A stretch of DNA of 64,000 nucleotides from Heterohyrax brucei (taxonomy: Eukaryota > Chordata > Mammalia > Hyracoidea > Procaviidae), in the NCBI GenBank assembly GCA_028571685.1, contig CM053146.1, forward strand, positions 66,125,431-66,189,430, read 5' to 3'. Below the pieces are notes generated by a model that did not search any database, was not told the origin of the DNA, and saw only the letters and a program-made list of their open reading frames with translations. The first letter of the stretch is position 1. Each line of letters opens with the position of its first letter. Of the stretch, positions 1-13,188 are shown in pieces. The position numbers and the translations under genes were made by a program.

Positions 1-1213
1 AGGAGACTGGGCCTGGAACTGCTGAGCCTGAGAGCCTGGCAAGGGCCTGCTACTATGCTGAGCTGTAGCACCTAAGTATGCAGTGTCTTTCTCAGCAGAG
101 AGGCTGTGCTTAAGACAGTCACATACAGAGAACCCAGCAGTCACTGGCAGCTGAGCGTATCAGTGCCCTTCCCCCCTTCTCTCTGAGCTGCCCCATAGGT
201 TCTCCTGGCTCAGCACAAGAGAGGTGGCTCAGGCAGGATGCCACCTTAGTCAGCAGAGAGTCAGAGTCAGCCGCTCCTGACTGCCTAGCTGGGGCTTGCT
301 TCCATGCTGAGCAATAGCACCTGACTGGACAGTACCTCTTCCAGCAGAAAAGTTGTTTTTAAGATAATCACACCTAGTAAACACAATGGCAGCTGGAGAC
401 CAAGTGTCACAGTGCCCTTACTCCTCCCTTCTTTGAGCCATGTCATGGCATCTGTGAATGCAGCTCCTGAGAGACTCCACAACTAGACGGCCATCTCTGT
501 CAGCTAGAAGGAGAGGCCTGCCACCCCTGAGGGCCCAGCTAGTACTAGCTACTGTTGGACTGTGCCTCTTGCAGCAGAAAAGCAGTTCTCAAGAAAATAG
601 TATCTAGCAAACAAAGCAGTGGCTGGTGGCTGAGTATGGTGGTGTCACTTCTTCCTCCCTTCACTGAGCCACACCATAGCATCTGCTGATGGGACCCCCA
701 AGAGATTCTGTAAGTAGGGAGCCATCTTTGTCAGCTGCCTAAGGCCCTGGCTGCTACCAGCTGCCACTGGACAGCACCTAGATCAGCACAAAAGCAATTT
801 TTTAAGAGAAGCACATGTAGAGAATGCAGCAGTGGCTGGCAGCCAAGTGTGGTGGAACTCTTCTTTCCTCCTTCTTTGAACTATGCCATAATGTCTGCCA
901 GTGTGACTCCAGAGAGTTGGCGCAAGTGAGTCACCATCTTTGTCAGCAAGGAGGCAGGGCCTGCCACCCTTGAGAGCCCAGTTATGGCTAGCTGCAGAGC
1001 AGCATCTCGGGGTTGGACAGCATCTCTCTCTCCAGAGAAGCAGTACTTAAGTCAGCAGAACCCAGAGAATGCAGCAGTGGCTGGCAGCTAAGATTAGTGG
1101 TGCCCTTACTCACTCCTTTCTGAGAGCTGGGCCATAGCCTCAGTTAGAGAAGCTGAAGCCTCAATACTGGAGAAGCTGAAGCCTCAATACTGGAGAAGCT
1201 GAAGAGCTTTTTG
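1..1213 (+). promoter_or_regulatory. L1-A 5' UTR: about five tandem monomers of ~235 bp
   Basis: The block CAGTGGCTGGCAGCTGAG and neighbouring phrases (CCCTTACTCCTCCCTTCT, GAGCCAYRCCATAGCATCTG, CAGCAGAAAAGCAGTT) recur in diverged form. The same anchor falls near 142, 385, 621, 833 and 1079, giving spacings of about 243, 236, 212 and 246 bp. A tandem-monomer promoter is known from mouse L1 subfamilies, where each monomer adds promoter activity. I infer a similar promoter role here from position only. The array may continue upstream of base 1. Confidence 0.8.
1147..1204 (+). repeat. 23-bp short tandem repeat just before L1-A ORF1
   Basis: GAGAAGCTGAAG starts at 1147, 1170 and 1193, so a 23-bp unit is present about 2.5 times. 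It sits between the last 5' UTR monomer and the ORF1 start at 1214, and may be a late slippage expansion. Confidence 0.8.
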
Positions 1214-2145
1214 ATGGTGCAAAGACAACAACTGATATCTAACCATTTAAAGAAGCAGACCACTATGGCTCCAGAAAACTCCCAAAATAAAGAATCAGAA
1301 AACTTCCCAGATTGAGAAGCCTTCCTGAAATTATTGGAGATAGAATACAAAAGAATTAGGTACAGAGATCTTCTAAAGATTAAAGAACATGCAGCAGAAC
1401 AAAATGAAAAATTAAGCAAGCTACATGAACTTCTAGAGCATCAACTATCTGAAATTCAGCAGATCAGTAATAAAATTACAGAGTCAGACAATTCAGTGCA
1501 AAACCAAAGGAGCAGGATTCAGGAAACTGAATGCATAATTAGAAAGATTAAGGAACTGATGCCAGCATTTATGAGGAGAAATCAGATAAAAGAATCGAGA
1601 AAAATGAAGAAGTATTAAGAAGCATGTGGGACTCTATCAAGAGGAACAACCTATGAGTAATTGGAGTTCCTGAACAGGGAGGGACAGCAGAAAATACAGA
1701 GAGAATTCTTGAACATTTGATGACAGAAAACTTCCCTGACATCGTGAAAGAAAAGAACATAGATATTCACGATGCTTATCCAACTCCACAAAAGCTAGCC
1801 CCAAAAGAAAGTTACTGAGACATATTATAATCAAGCTTAATAAAAGGAAATATAAGGGGAGACTCTTAAAGGCAGCAGGGCTTAAATGAAAACAAGTATA
1901 CAAAAGGAAGCCTTGTAGGCTGTCCTTGGACTTCTCAGCAGAAACCATGTTGGCAAGAAGACAGTGGGATGACACATTCAAAGCCTTGAAGGAGAAAAAT
2001 TTCCAAACAAGAGTTATGTATCTTGCAAAATTGTCTCACAAATATGACAGTGAAATGAAGACATTCTCAATAAGCAGAATTTGCAAAGACTGAACAAAAA
2101 TTACAAGAAATACTGAAAGAAACCCTTCATTTAGAAAAACATTAA
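1214..2145 (+). pseudogene. L1-A ORF1 (ORF1p-like), broken
   Basis: ORF1p is the trimeric RNA-binding chaperone of L1. The likely original start is the ATG at 1214, aligned with the intact start of L1-B ORF1. An in-frame TGA falls after about 33 codons (near 1313). The frame reopens over the coiled-coil part (1334-1618), which contains EQNEKLSKLHELLEHQ, the same coiled-coil start as L1-B. The RRM and C-terminal parts (about 1640-2145) survive in other frames, including a piece matching the SAETMLARRQW block of L1-B around 1938. The likely original stop is at 2143-2145. Several frameshifts and stops rule out function. Confidence 0.85.
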
Positions 2146-2579
2146 CATCAGATACATATTCAAGTATGAAATGCAGGACGCAGTATCCAGTGTCCTACGC
2201 AGTAAATGAAGTCACAAAGTTCAATCAAAGCTAAAATATTAAAATTAAGGAAGCAGAGATCATAACATGTAAACTATAGCACCATCACACTATAAAGAGG
2301 GTTTTATTACAGTAGTTATAGCCCTTTCAGATGGAGGAGAAGTTAAAGAGATACAAAAGTTGAAGATTGGTTTAAACACAGAACATTAAGGAGAAACAGA
2401 AGGGTAGCCACAAAGCAAACAATACTACATATCAAAACAAGAAACATAATATAGTAGTCTCAACAAACACAAAACCAACATTGAAAAGGATAAAACAAAA
2501 CCCACAAGAAAATCAACTGAGAACAGAATATTAAGTAGAACAGAGAAAATGTTAACAACACAAAAATAAAGGCACCAAA

Positions 2580-5500
2580 ATGACGGCACTAACCACATAT
2601 CTATTAATAATTACACTGAATGTAAATGGATTGAACGCTTCAACAAAGAGACAGAGAGTAACAGCTTGAATCAAAAAGCATGATCTCACTATATGCTGCT
2701 TACAAGAAACGTACCTTAGACTCAAGACACAAATTAACTGAAAATCAAAGAATGGAAAAATATATATCAAGCCAACAACATACAAAAAAGAGCACGAGTG
2801 GCAATACTAACCTCAAGTGAAATAGACTTTAAAGTAAAATCCGCACTCATAGACAAGGACGGTCACAATTTATTGCTGAAAGATTCAGTGTATAAGGAGG
2901 ATATAACAATATTAGATGTTTATCCACCCAATATCAGAACATTTATTTACATCAAACAAACACTGACAACATTGAAAAATGAAATAGAGCACTCCAGAGT
3001 AACAGTAGGAGATTTCAACAGTCCACTTTCAGTAATGGACAGATCATCCAGAAAAATATCTCAATAAAGATACAGAAGATCTTATTGCAACAAGCAACCA
3101 ACTCAACCTCATTGACATTTACAAAACTTTTTACCCAGCAACAGATAAATATGCCTTCTTTTCCAATGCATGTGGAACATTCTCCAGAATAGACAACGTA
3201 TTAGGTCGTAAAGCAAGTCTCAACAAAATCCAAATCACTGAATTATTGCAAAGAATCTTCACAGACCATAAAGCTGTAACAGTTGAAATCAACAGCAGAA
3301 AACACACAGGCAGAAATTTGAATACATGGAAACTGAGGAACACTTCACTTAAAACCTCATGGATTATAGAAGAAAGCAAAGAGGCGTTAAAGAAATTCAT
3401 GGAATCAAGTGAGAATGTGTTTACCAGAACCTATGGGATACAGCAAAAGCAGCGCTTAGAGGTCTATTTATTTCTATAAATGCACAGAGCCAAAATGAAG
3501 AAAGAGCCCAAACCAAAGATTTAACTCTACAACCAGAACAAGTAGAAAGATAACAATAAAAGAACCCTTTGGACACCAGAAGATAACAGATTATAAAAAT
3601 TAGAGCAGAACTAAACAATTTAAAGAATAGAAAAACATTTGAAAGAGTTAACAATACCCAAAGTTGGTTTTTTGAAAAGATCAACAAAATTGATAAACCA
3701 CTGGCTAAACAGGAGACAAAAAACAAAAGAAAAACAGGAAACAAATAACCTGAATAAGAAGTTAGATAGGAGATGTCACAACAGACTCAACCACACTTAG
3801 AAGCATCTTAACAGGGTACTATGAAAAAATGTACTTTAACAGATTTGAAAATCTAGAGGAAATGGACAAATTTCTAGATTCACACCTACAAAAATTATCA
3901 CAAGAAGTAGAGCAACTTCATAAACTCATCACAAAAGGAGAGATTGAAAAAGTAATCAAACAACTATCAATCAAAAATGTCCTGGCCCAGATAGCTTCAC
4001 TAAAGAATTCTACCAAACTTTTAGAGAGGAGTTAATTCCAGTACTACTGAGGCTATTTCACAACATAGAAAATGACAGAATTTTCCCAAATTCATTCTAT
4101 GAAGCCAGCATAACCCTACTACCAAAGCCAGGGAGAGATCCCACAAAAAAAGAAAATTACAGACCAATATCACTCGTGAATCTAGATGCAAAAGTCTTCA
4201 CCAAAATTCTAACCAAAACGATTCAACAACATATCAAAAAAAATAATTCTTCATGACCAAGCTGGATTCACACCAGAGATGTGGGGCTGGTTCAACATCA
4301 GAAAAACAATTAATGTGATCAACCACAGAAATAGCAGAAAAGATAAGAATCACCTGATTTTGTCTATTGATGGATGCAGAAAAGTCATTTGACAAAGTCC
4401 AACACCCGTTCATGTTAAAAACTCTCAGCAGAGGGAAAGTTCTCAACATGATAAGGCACATCTATGCAAAGCAAACTACCTACATCATCCTGAATGGAGA
4501 CAGACTAAAAGAATTCCTGTGAGAGCAAGAACTAGACAAGGATGCCTACTGTCACCACTCCTATTCAACATTGTGCTAGAGTTTCTAGCCACAGCAATCA
4601 GACAAGACAAAGAAATAAAGGGCATGTGCATCAGTAAAGAAGTAGTAAAAATATCTCTATCTGCAGATGATATGATTGTATACACAGAGAATCCTAAAGA
4701 ATCCATAAATAAACTACTGGAACTAATAGAAGAGTTCAGCAAAGTATCAGGACATAAGCTAGGCATAAATAAATCAGTAGGATTCCTTTACACCAACAAA
4801 GAGATAATCACAGAGGAAATCACCAAATCAATACCATTTACTATAGCCCTCAGGAAGATAAAATATATAGGAATAAATCTAACCAGAGACGTAAGAGACC
4901 TATACAGAGAAAATTACAAGACCCTGCTACAAGAAACCAAAAGAGACTTACATAAGTGGAGAAACCTACCTTGCTCATGGATAGGAAGACTTAACATTGT
5001 GTACAAACGTCTCTTTTACCCAAAGCAATCCACATACGCAATGCAATCCTAATACAAATTCCAATGTCCTTTTTTTTATGAGATGGAAAAACAAATCACC
5101 AACTTTGTTTGGAAAGGGAAGAAACCTCAGATAAGCAATGCACTACTGAAGAAGAGGAACACAGTGGGAGGCCTCACACTACCTGACCTTAGAACCTACT
5201 ACACTGCCATGATATTTAAAACAGCCTGATACTGGTACAAACACAGATGAACAGACCAATGGAACAAAATTCCAGAAATATCACCATCTTCCTATGAACA
5301 GTTGTTATTAGACAAAGGCCCAAAGGTTGTAAACTGGGGTAAGAACAGTCTCTTTAACAAACGGTGTTGGCAAAAATTGGATATCCATCTGCAAAAAACA
5401 GAAACTGGACCCATATCTCACACGTTAAACAAATACTAACTCCAAATGGATCTAAGACCTAAATATCAAACCTAAAACAACAAAGATCATTTAAGGAAAA

Positions 5501-6250
5501 AAAGGAGCAACAATGGAAGTTCTAACACATGTTCTAACAAACAACAGAAATAAAAATAGATAAATAGGAACTACTAAAAGTGATACACACTCATCCAAAG
5601 ACTTTATCAAGAGAGTTAAAAAACTACCTACAAAATGGGAAAAAATATTTGACAACGATGTATCACTTAGATATCTGATCTCCATAATCTACAAAGTACT
5701 GTAAAACACCAACAAGAAAATGTGACGAACCCAATTAAACAATGGGCAAAGGACATGGATAGGCACTTCACCAAAGAAGGTGTCCAGGCAGTCAAAAGAC
5801 ACATGAAGAAATGCTCACTATCATCAGCTTTAAGAAAACTTCAAATCAAAACTGCAATGAGATGCCATATCACCCCAATGAGGTTGGCAATAATCCAAAA
5901 ACCACAGAACAACAAATACTGGAGAGGCTATGGAGAGACTGGGACTCTCCTATATTGCTGGTGGGAATGCAAAAAGATACAGCCTCTTTGGAAAGCAATC
6001 TGGTACTTTCTTAAAAAGCTAGAAATAGAAATACCATATGATTCAGCAATTCCAGATTTTGGAATATATCCAACAGAAACAAAAGGCTATCACACAACCA
6101 GATAAATGCACACAAATGTTTATTGCAGTACGGTCTACAACAGCAGATGAAATCAACCCAAGTGCCCTGCAACAGATGAATGGATAAACAAACTATAGCA
6201 CATCTTTACAATGTAACACCATGAAATGATAAAGAACAATGATGATTTTA
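2580..6250 (+). pseudogene. L1-A ORF2 (endonuclease-reverse transcriptase), broken
   Basis: ORF2p nicks DNA and reverse-transcribes L1 RNA. The start ATG is at 2580 and a stop follows at about codon 30. Endonuclease pieces are visible at 2798-3067 (VGDFNSPL) and 3131-3400. The finger/palm region lies at about 3829-4480. A longer open part, 4519-5052, carries the RT core with [14 protein letters not shown] and SADDM; the usual FADD reads SADD here (4660-4671), with both aspartates kept. The C-terminal part at 5722-6105 has the cysteine-rich end (LLYCWWECKKIQPLW). Fragmentation into at least six frames shows an old inactive copy. Confidence 0.9.
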
Positions 6251-7331
6251 GGAAGTATCTCATAACCTGGTTTCAACTAGAAGACATTACACTGAGTGAA
6301 AGCAGTCAGCTGCAAAAGGACAAGCATTATATGAGACCTCTGCTATAAGGGCTTAAAGATGGACTTATGTACACAAGAAAAGACACTTGGATGGCTGCAA
6401 GAATGGGGAGGGAGGAAGAGGAATGTTCATAGATTAGATAGTTGATAAGAATTTGGTTAGGTAAAGGGAGGGACGGCAGGCAGTAGAAAGCAGATCAGCA
6501 TAACTGGACTACACCATAAACTGGAAGATTTTCTAAATTTAACCCAACATTTCAAAGCATAGAGTAGCAGAGACAAGTGCCTGGGGACCATGTTTTCAGG
6601 AGACACAGAGGTCAATTGGCATAACTAACCTTTTGCTAAGACAGTCTCCTGCACCCCATTATTGGCAAGTGGCATCTAGGGTTTTAAAAGCTAGCAAGCT
6701 GCCATCTGAGGAACATCATGTTCCCAGCTCGTCTGAAACACATGATGACCAAGAACACCAAAGACAACAGGAAAAAGGAGTGCAGGAGACAGAAAGACCC
6801 ATATGAATGGGAGACTGCATCAGCATGAGATCAGAACAACCCAGTGGTGCCTGCCCACCACCAAAGGCAGCCGTGATGAAAGACACAATGTAGAGTCTGT
6901 GATGTAGAACAAGAAAAAGAAGTGTACAGTTCAAGAACTCTACTGAAAAATGAGAATTGATGATGGGACAATCTAAAGGGTCCCCTGGGGACATGGAACC
7001 CAGACTTGCTGCTGGCCCAGACCTGAAACCAGTACTGAGGTTAACTCTTCAGACAAGAAAGGATTGGACTCAGTGACACAATATGAACATGTGGTGTGTG
7101 TACTTGTGGTTTTATACATTTATAGGAGGCTGTCCTACTGGTTTCTTTCTAGATGGGAGAGGAAGGGGTAGAGACAAGGGATAGATGTTTGTTAAGAGGA
7201 TACTAGAAGAGTGAAAAGGAAGAATGTGCTGTCACAGGGTGAGGAGAACAGATGGAGCTGTAGGATAGGCAGACACGCAAAATTAATTTGGACTGTATAC
7301 TTTCACTTAATTATAATAAAAATTAAAAAAA
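6251..7331 (+). other. L1-A 3' UTR and A-rich end
   Basis: This noncoding 3' region of L1-A ends in AATAAAAATTAAAAAAAG near 7314-7331. Similar phrases recur in the other L1 3' regions of this window, for example around 12400-13180 (AAAAGCTAGCAAG..GCCATCT and the animal-specific phrase ACCAAAGACA). No gene is seen in it. Confidence 0.8.
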
Positions 7332-8020
7332 GACTAGAGTTGTATAGCCGATTATTGTAAGTGCTGCCAATAAGTTGTGTACCTGCAAATAGTTGAATTG
7401 GCAAAGTTATATTCACAACAAAGATATATTCACACAAAAATATACTTGCAACAAACAGAATAGCTGCTGAGGCTACTTATGTATAACAAGATATCTCATA
7501 GCATTTCGTTTCTTGGTTTGGATGTTTAGGGTCCTACTTCTATGGGACATTCCTGTAATTGGCCTAATAATGTGTTTAGTGTCTCTGTTCTACCCTCTAA
7601 TTTGTTGTGCAGTGCTTACTGTCTTAAAAGCTAGCAAGTGGTGTTCCAAGATACAACAAATGGTGCCTGTTCACTTGGAGAAATAAGAAAAAGGAGAGTT
7701 AGGAATAGGACGATATGCAATGTCTGGCTGATTGCCTCCATAAATAACTGCCTCCTTGCCATGAGATCAGCAGAACTTGATGGTGCCCGACTGTCATTAC
7801 TGATCATTTTGATCAAAGACTCCATAGAAGAAGCTTGACTGAGACGGGGAAAATGTAAACAGAAACTTACGTTCTCATGGACTCTAGACTTTCTGGAACC
7901 ATGGAAGGTAGATAAACCCCAGAGACTGCTGCCCTGATATATAAACAGTAAATAAAAAATATCCCTGAAGTCATCCTAAAACCAAACAATAGTTTAGCTT
8001 AATTTGTTTAAAAAAAAAAT
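7332..8020 (+). mobile_element. L1-type 3' UTR fragment
   Basis: The stretch from about 7458 (AGAATAGCTGCTGAGG) to 7546 matches the window end (about 63910-64000) closely. It includes TTTCTTGGTTTG and GGGACATTCCTG/GTGGAACATC-like phrases, so it is a dispersed L1 3' UTR segment. It continues with AAAGCTAGCAAG-like and GACTCCATAGAAGA phrases and ends in an A run at about 8011-8020. I see no coding capacity; short open frames at 7631-7838 are accidental. Confidence 0.65.
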
Positions 8021-9202
8021 CCTTGAAAGAGGCTGCAGGTAAGCAAAGCATTACTGAAGTGAAAGTCTCACACTATCTGATTTTAGAAACTATCACACTG
8101 CCGCTGTACTAAAAACATTCTAGTACTAGTACAGTGGATAAACAGACCAATGGAACTGAATTGAAAATCTCCAAATGAATTCATCCGTCTATGAGCAGCT
8201 GATATTTGACTAAGGCTCAAAGTCCATTAAGTGGAGAAAAGACAATCTCTTTAACAAGTGATGCTGGCATAAATGAATATCCATCTGCAAAAACTTAAAA
8301 CAAGAACCATAATTCACACCAACCCCAAAAACTAACTCAAAATGGATCAAAGACCTAAATATCAAGTCTAAAACAATGCAGATCAGAAGATCATAGAAGA
8401 AAAACATAGGAACGATGCTCGGAGCCCTAATACATGTTATAAATAGTATATAAGATATTACTAACAATGCACTAATGCCAGAAGAGAAACTGGATACTGA
8501 GAGCTTCTAAAAATCAAACAAATATGCTCATCCAAAGACTTCATCAGAAGAGTAAAAAGTGACCTATGGACTGGAAAAAATTTTTGGCTATGACAAATCT
8601 GATCAGTGTCTAATCCCTAGAATTTACAAAATACTGAAAAATTTAAACAACAAAAAGACAAATGACCCAATTAAAAAATGGGCAAAGGATATGAACAGGC
8701 ACTTCACCAAAAAAGACATTCAGGTGGCTAACGGATACATTAGGAAGTGCTCACCATCATTCGTCAAATTAAAATTAAAATGAGACTGACGTTAATCCAA
8801 AAACCACAAATTAATAAATGTTCAAGAGGGCATGGAGAGACTGGAACACTTCTACTGGAACACTGCTAGTGGGAATTGTGAAATGCACAACCATTCTAGA
8901 AATCAATCTGGCCTTTCTTAAAAAGCTAGAAATACTGTGTGATCCGGCAATCCTGCTCCATGGAATATATCCTAGAGAAATAAGAGCTGTCACATGAAAT
9001 ACATATACACTGGTATTCATTGTAGCACTGTTCACAACAGCAAACGTATGGAATCAACATAGGTGGCCATCAATGGATGAATGGATAAACAGACTATGAT
9101 ACAGTCACACAATGGGATACAACCAATAATAAAGAACAATGATGCATTTGTGAAACAACTCCTAACATGCAGGGATCTGGAAGTCATTAGGCTCAGTGAA
9201 AT
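8021..9202 (+). pseudogene. L1-D ORF2 C-terminal fragment
   Basis: Sense-strand remains of the end of ORF2p. An open piece at 8559-8783 reads KKWAKDMNRHFTKKDIQVA, the block that also occurs in L1-A at about 5725-5800. Downstream, CTGCTAGTGGGAATTGTGAA-like and TGGAATATATCCTAGAG phrases correspond to the C-terminal cysteine region. Multiple stops are present. Confidence 0.85.
9195..9202 (+). repeat. Left target-site duplication of RTE-1 (AGTGAAAT)
   Basis: AGTGAAAT at 9195-9202 recurs at 12390-12397, directly flanking the antisense RTE. The L1 host sequence reads through once one copy is removed. Confidence 0.75.
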
Positions 9203-12200
9203 CGCTGTTGTTGTTAGGTGCCATTGAGCTAGCTCTGACTCACACGGACCTATGCAAAATAGAACAAAATCGTGCTCAGTCCTACACCATCCTCCGAATC
9301 ATCACTATGCTTCAGCCCACTGTTGCAGCAATTGTGGGAATCCATCTTGTTGAGGGTTTTCTTCTTTTTCACTGACCCTGTACTTGACCAAGCATGACTG
9401 TCCTGCAGGGATTGATCCCTCCTAACAAAACATCCAAGGTATGTGAGACATAGTCTTGCCATCCCTGCTTTTAAGGAGCACTCTGGTTGTACTTTCCCCG
9501 AGATAGATCTGTTCATTCTCTTGGCAGCCCACAGTTCATTCAGTAGTCTTCTCCAATACTACAATTCAAAGGCATCTATTCTTCTTCTGTCTTTCTTATT
9601 CATTGTCCAGCTTTCTCATGCTTAAGATGCAACCGAAAATACTACAGCCTGGATGAGGCACACCTTAGTCTTCAAGGTGATATCTTTTCTTTTCAGCACT
9701 TCAAAGAGGTCCTTTGTGGCTGATCTGCCCAATGCAGTGCATCTTTTGATTTCTCGACTGTTGCTTCCATGGGTGTTGACAGTGGATTCAAGTAAGATGC
9801 ATCATTGAAAACCTCAGTCTCTGTTCCTTTATTCATTATGTTGTGTACTGGTCCATTTGTAAGAATTTTTGTTTTCTTGTTCTTGATAGGCAATCCATAC
9901 TGAAGGTCTTTGATCTGCCTCAGTAACTGATTCAAGGTCCTCTTCGTTTTCAGCTGTAAAATGTACGTTGTTAATGAGTCTTCCTCCCATCTTGATGCCT
10001 CATTTTTATTCGTACAGTTCAACTTCTTGAATGATTTGCTATGTATACAGATTGAATAGGTCTGATGATATGATATAACCTGCCGCACATCTTTCCTGAC
10101 TGTTAAACCATGCCGTGTTCCCTTGTTCTGTTCAAATGACTACTTCTTGAGTGATGTGCAGATTCCTGATGAACACAATTAAGTGCTTGGGAATTCTCAT
10201 TCTTGACAATGCTATCTATAATTTGTTATGATCCACATAGTTAAATGCCTTTGCATAGTCAATGAAACACAGATAAACTTCTTTCTGGCATTCTTTGCTT
10301 GCAGCCAAGATCAATCTGGCATCAGCAATGATATCCCTGGTTCCATGTTCCCTTGTAAGTGTGGCCTGAGTATCTGGCAGTTTCCTGTTAATATATTACT
10401 GCAACCACTTTGGAATGATAGCCAGCAAAATTTTACTTGTGTGTGATATCGATGATATTGTTCAATTGGTTGGATCACCTTTTTAGGTTATAGGCGTAAA
10501 CATGGACCTCTTTCAGGTGGCTGGCCAGTTAGCTGTCCCCCAAATTTCTTGGCATAGATGAGTGAGCACTTTCAACATTGCATTCATTTGCTGAAACATC
10601 TCAACTGACATTCCATCAATTCCTGGAGGCTTCTTTCTTTTTAACCAATGCCTTCAACACAAGCTTGAACTTCTTCTTCTGGCACCATCAGTTCCTGATC
10701 ATATACTACCTCTTGAAATGGTTGACCATTGACCAGTTCTTTCTGGAATGATAACTCTGTATTCTTTACATCTTCTTTTGATGCATCCAGCATCATTTAA
10801 CGTTTTTTCTGTAGGATTCTTCACTATTGCAACTCAAGACTTTTTTTCTTTAGCTGTTTCAGCTTGAGAAATGTTGATCATGCTCTTCCCCTTTGGTTTC
10901 CTATCTCAAGCTCTTTGCACACATCATTACAATACTTTGTCTTCTCTAGCCATCCTTTGAAATCTTCTGTTCAAGTTTTTTCTTTCATCATTTCTTCCTT
11001 TTGCTTTAGCTACTCTGCTTTCAAGAGTAAGTTTCAGAGTCTTCTCTGACAGTCAATTTGATCTTTCCTATCTTTCTGTCTTTTTAATGACCTCTGGCTT
11101 TCTTCATGTATGATGTCCTTGATGTCATTCCACAGCTCATCTGGTCTGCAGTCATTACTATTAAAGTATCAAACCTAATCTTGAGACAGTCTCTAAACGC
11201 AGGTGGGATATACTCAAGGTCATACTTTGTATCTTGTGGACTTTTTCTAATTTTCTTCAGTTTAAATTTGAACTTGCACATGAGCCATTGATGGTCTGTG
11301 CCACAGCTGGCACTTGGCCTTATTCTGACTGCTGATACTGAACTTTTCCATAATCTTTATTCACAAATCTATCTGATTTGATTCCTGTGTATGCTATCTG
11401 GTGAGGTCCATGTGTGGAATCATCATTTATGTTGGTGGAAAAAAGTACTTGCAGTGAAGAAGTCATTGGTCTTGCAAAATTCTGTCATGTGATCTCCATC
11501 AACATTTTTATCATCAAGGCCATATTTTCCAACTATCAATCCTTCTTCTTCATTTCCAACTTTCACATTCCAATCCCTGGTAGTTATCAATGAATCTTGA
11601 TTACATGTTCGAGGCATTTCAGACTGCGGAAGCTGGTAAAAATCTTCAGTCTCTTCATCTTTGGCCTTAGTGATTGGTGCATAACTTTAAATTAAATAGT
11701 CACATTAACAGGTCTTCCTTGTAGGTATTTGGATATTATCCTATCACTGACAGCACTGTACTTCATGATAGATCTTGAAATGATCTTTTGACTATTAATG
11801 CAATAGCATTCCTCTTCAAGTTGTTATTCCTGGCCTAGTAGACCACACAGTTGTCTAATCCAGAATGGTCAATATCAGTCTGTTTAAGCTCACTAATGCC
11901 TGGATACCAATGTTTGTGCGTTCCATTTTATTTTTGATGATATGAAGTTTTTCTAGATCCCTACTTCATACAGTCCACATTCCAAATATTAATGGATGTT
12001 TACAACTATTTATTCTCATTTTGAGTCATGCCACATCAGGAAAGAAAGGTTCCAAAGGCTTGACTCCAGCTTGTCACTAAGGTAGGCTCTACTTTGACAA
12101 GGGAGCTCTTCCCCTCTCGTCTTATGAATGCCTTCCAACTTGGGGGACTCATCTTCTGGTGCTATGTCACACAACATTCTGCTGATATTCGTAAGGTGCT

Positions 12201-12389
12201 TGTTGGCTATTTCTTTTCAGAATTAGACTTCCATGCCCTTCCTCCCAGTCTATCTTAGTCTGAAAGCTCAGCTGAAACCTGTCCACCACAGATGACTCTG
12301 CTGGTATGTGAACAGAGGTGGTATAGCTTCCACCATTACAGCAACATGAAGCCCTCACGGTATGACAAACTGACAGACACATGGGGGTG
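9203..12389 (-). mobile_element. RTE-1, full-length antisense RTE-type LINE
   Basis: A 3.19 kb RTE clade (BovB-like) LINE lying on the minus strand inside L1-D. Its 3' end is at the left (TTGTTGTTAGGTGCCATTGAG, reverse of the RTE tail). Its 5' end is at the right, with CTGTCAGTTTGTCATAC reading on the minus strand near 12370; RTE-3 starts the same way. Frames carrying RTE protein pieces lie at 9693-10088 (palm/connection, with KTKILTNGP), 11084-11281 and 11423-11617 (endonuclease, with WNVKVGNEEEGL and KYGLDDKN). The reading frame is shattered, so the copy is inactive. It is flanked by the 8-bp duplication AGTGAAAT. Confidence 0.92.
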
Positions 12390-13188
12390 AGTGAAATTAG
12401 TCAGTCACAAAAGGGCAAATATTGTAGGAGACCACTGTTATAAGAACTCAAGGAAAGTTTTAAACATAGAAAAAAACAATCTTTGATGGCAACAAGGGTG
12501 GGGATGGAGGGACAGGGCCATTCACTAATTACGTAAAAGATAAGAATTATCTTAGGTGACGGCAAGGACAACACAAAATACAGAAGAAGTCAGCATATCT
12601 GGATTAAGCCAAAAGTTAAGAAGTTTTGTGAATACAACCAAATACTTAGAGGGACACAGTAGCAAGAGTAGTGGTCTGAGGACCATCGTTTCAGGGGATA
12701 AGATGCTATGAATTGGAACTGACTTGATAACCGTGGCTTTGGCTCTTTTTTTTTAGGTCAATAGGCATAACAAAGTTTGGTAAGAAAATGTTCTGGATTC
12801 CATTTTGGTTAGTGGCATCCTGGGTCTTAAAAGCTAGCAAGTGCCCATCTAAGATGCGTCAATCAGTCCCAACTCACCTGGAACAAAGGGGAATGAAGAA
12901 CACCAAAGACACCAAGAAAATATTGCCCAAGAGACTCCATCAGCCTGAGACCAAAAGAACTAGATGGTGCCCATCCTGACAAAGGACACAACAGAGTCTC
13001 TGATGGAGCGGAAGTAGGGTACAAAACTCAAATTCTAATAAAAAGACCAGATTTAACAGTCTGAGTGAGAATGGAGGCACCCCAAAAGACACGCCCCTTG
13101 AGCTTCCTGTTAGTCTGGAACCGAAACATTTCTGAAGCCAATTCTTCATACAAAGATTAGAGTGGACTATAAGACATAAAATGATACT

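Larger units (their letters stand above)
1..7331 (+). mobile_element. L1-A, near-full-length decayed L1 LINE
   Basis: A LINE-1 running from a 5' UTR that begins at or before the window edge, through ORF1 and ORF2, to an A-rich tail at about 7314-7331. Order and spacing are those of mammalian L1: 5' UTR to 1213, ORF1 about 1214-2145, intergenic part about 2146-2579, ORF2 from 2580, 3' UTR to 7331. Both ORFs are broken by many stops and frameshifts, so this copy is dead. The 5' target-site duplication cannot be seen because the 5' end is outside or at the window edge. The ORFs are clearly related to those of L1-B (26453-29519), but the 5' UTR is not. Confidence 0.93.
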
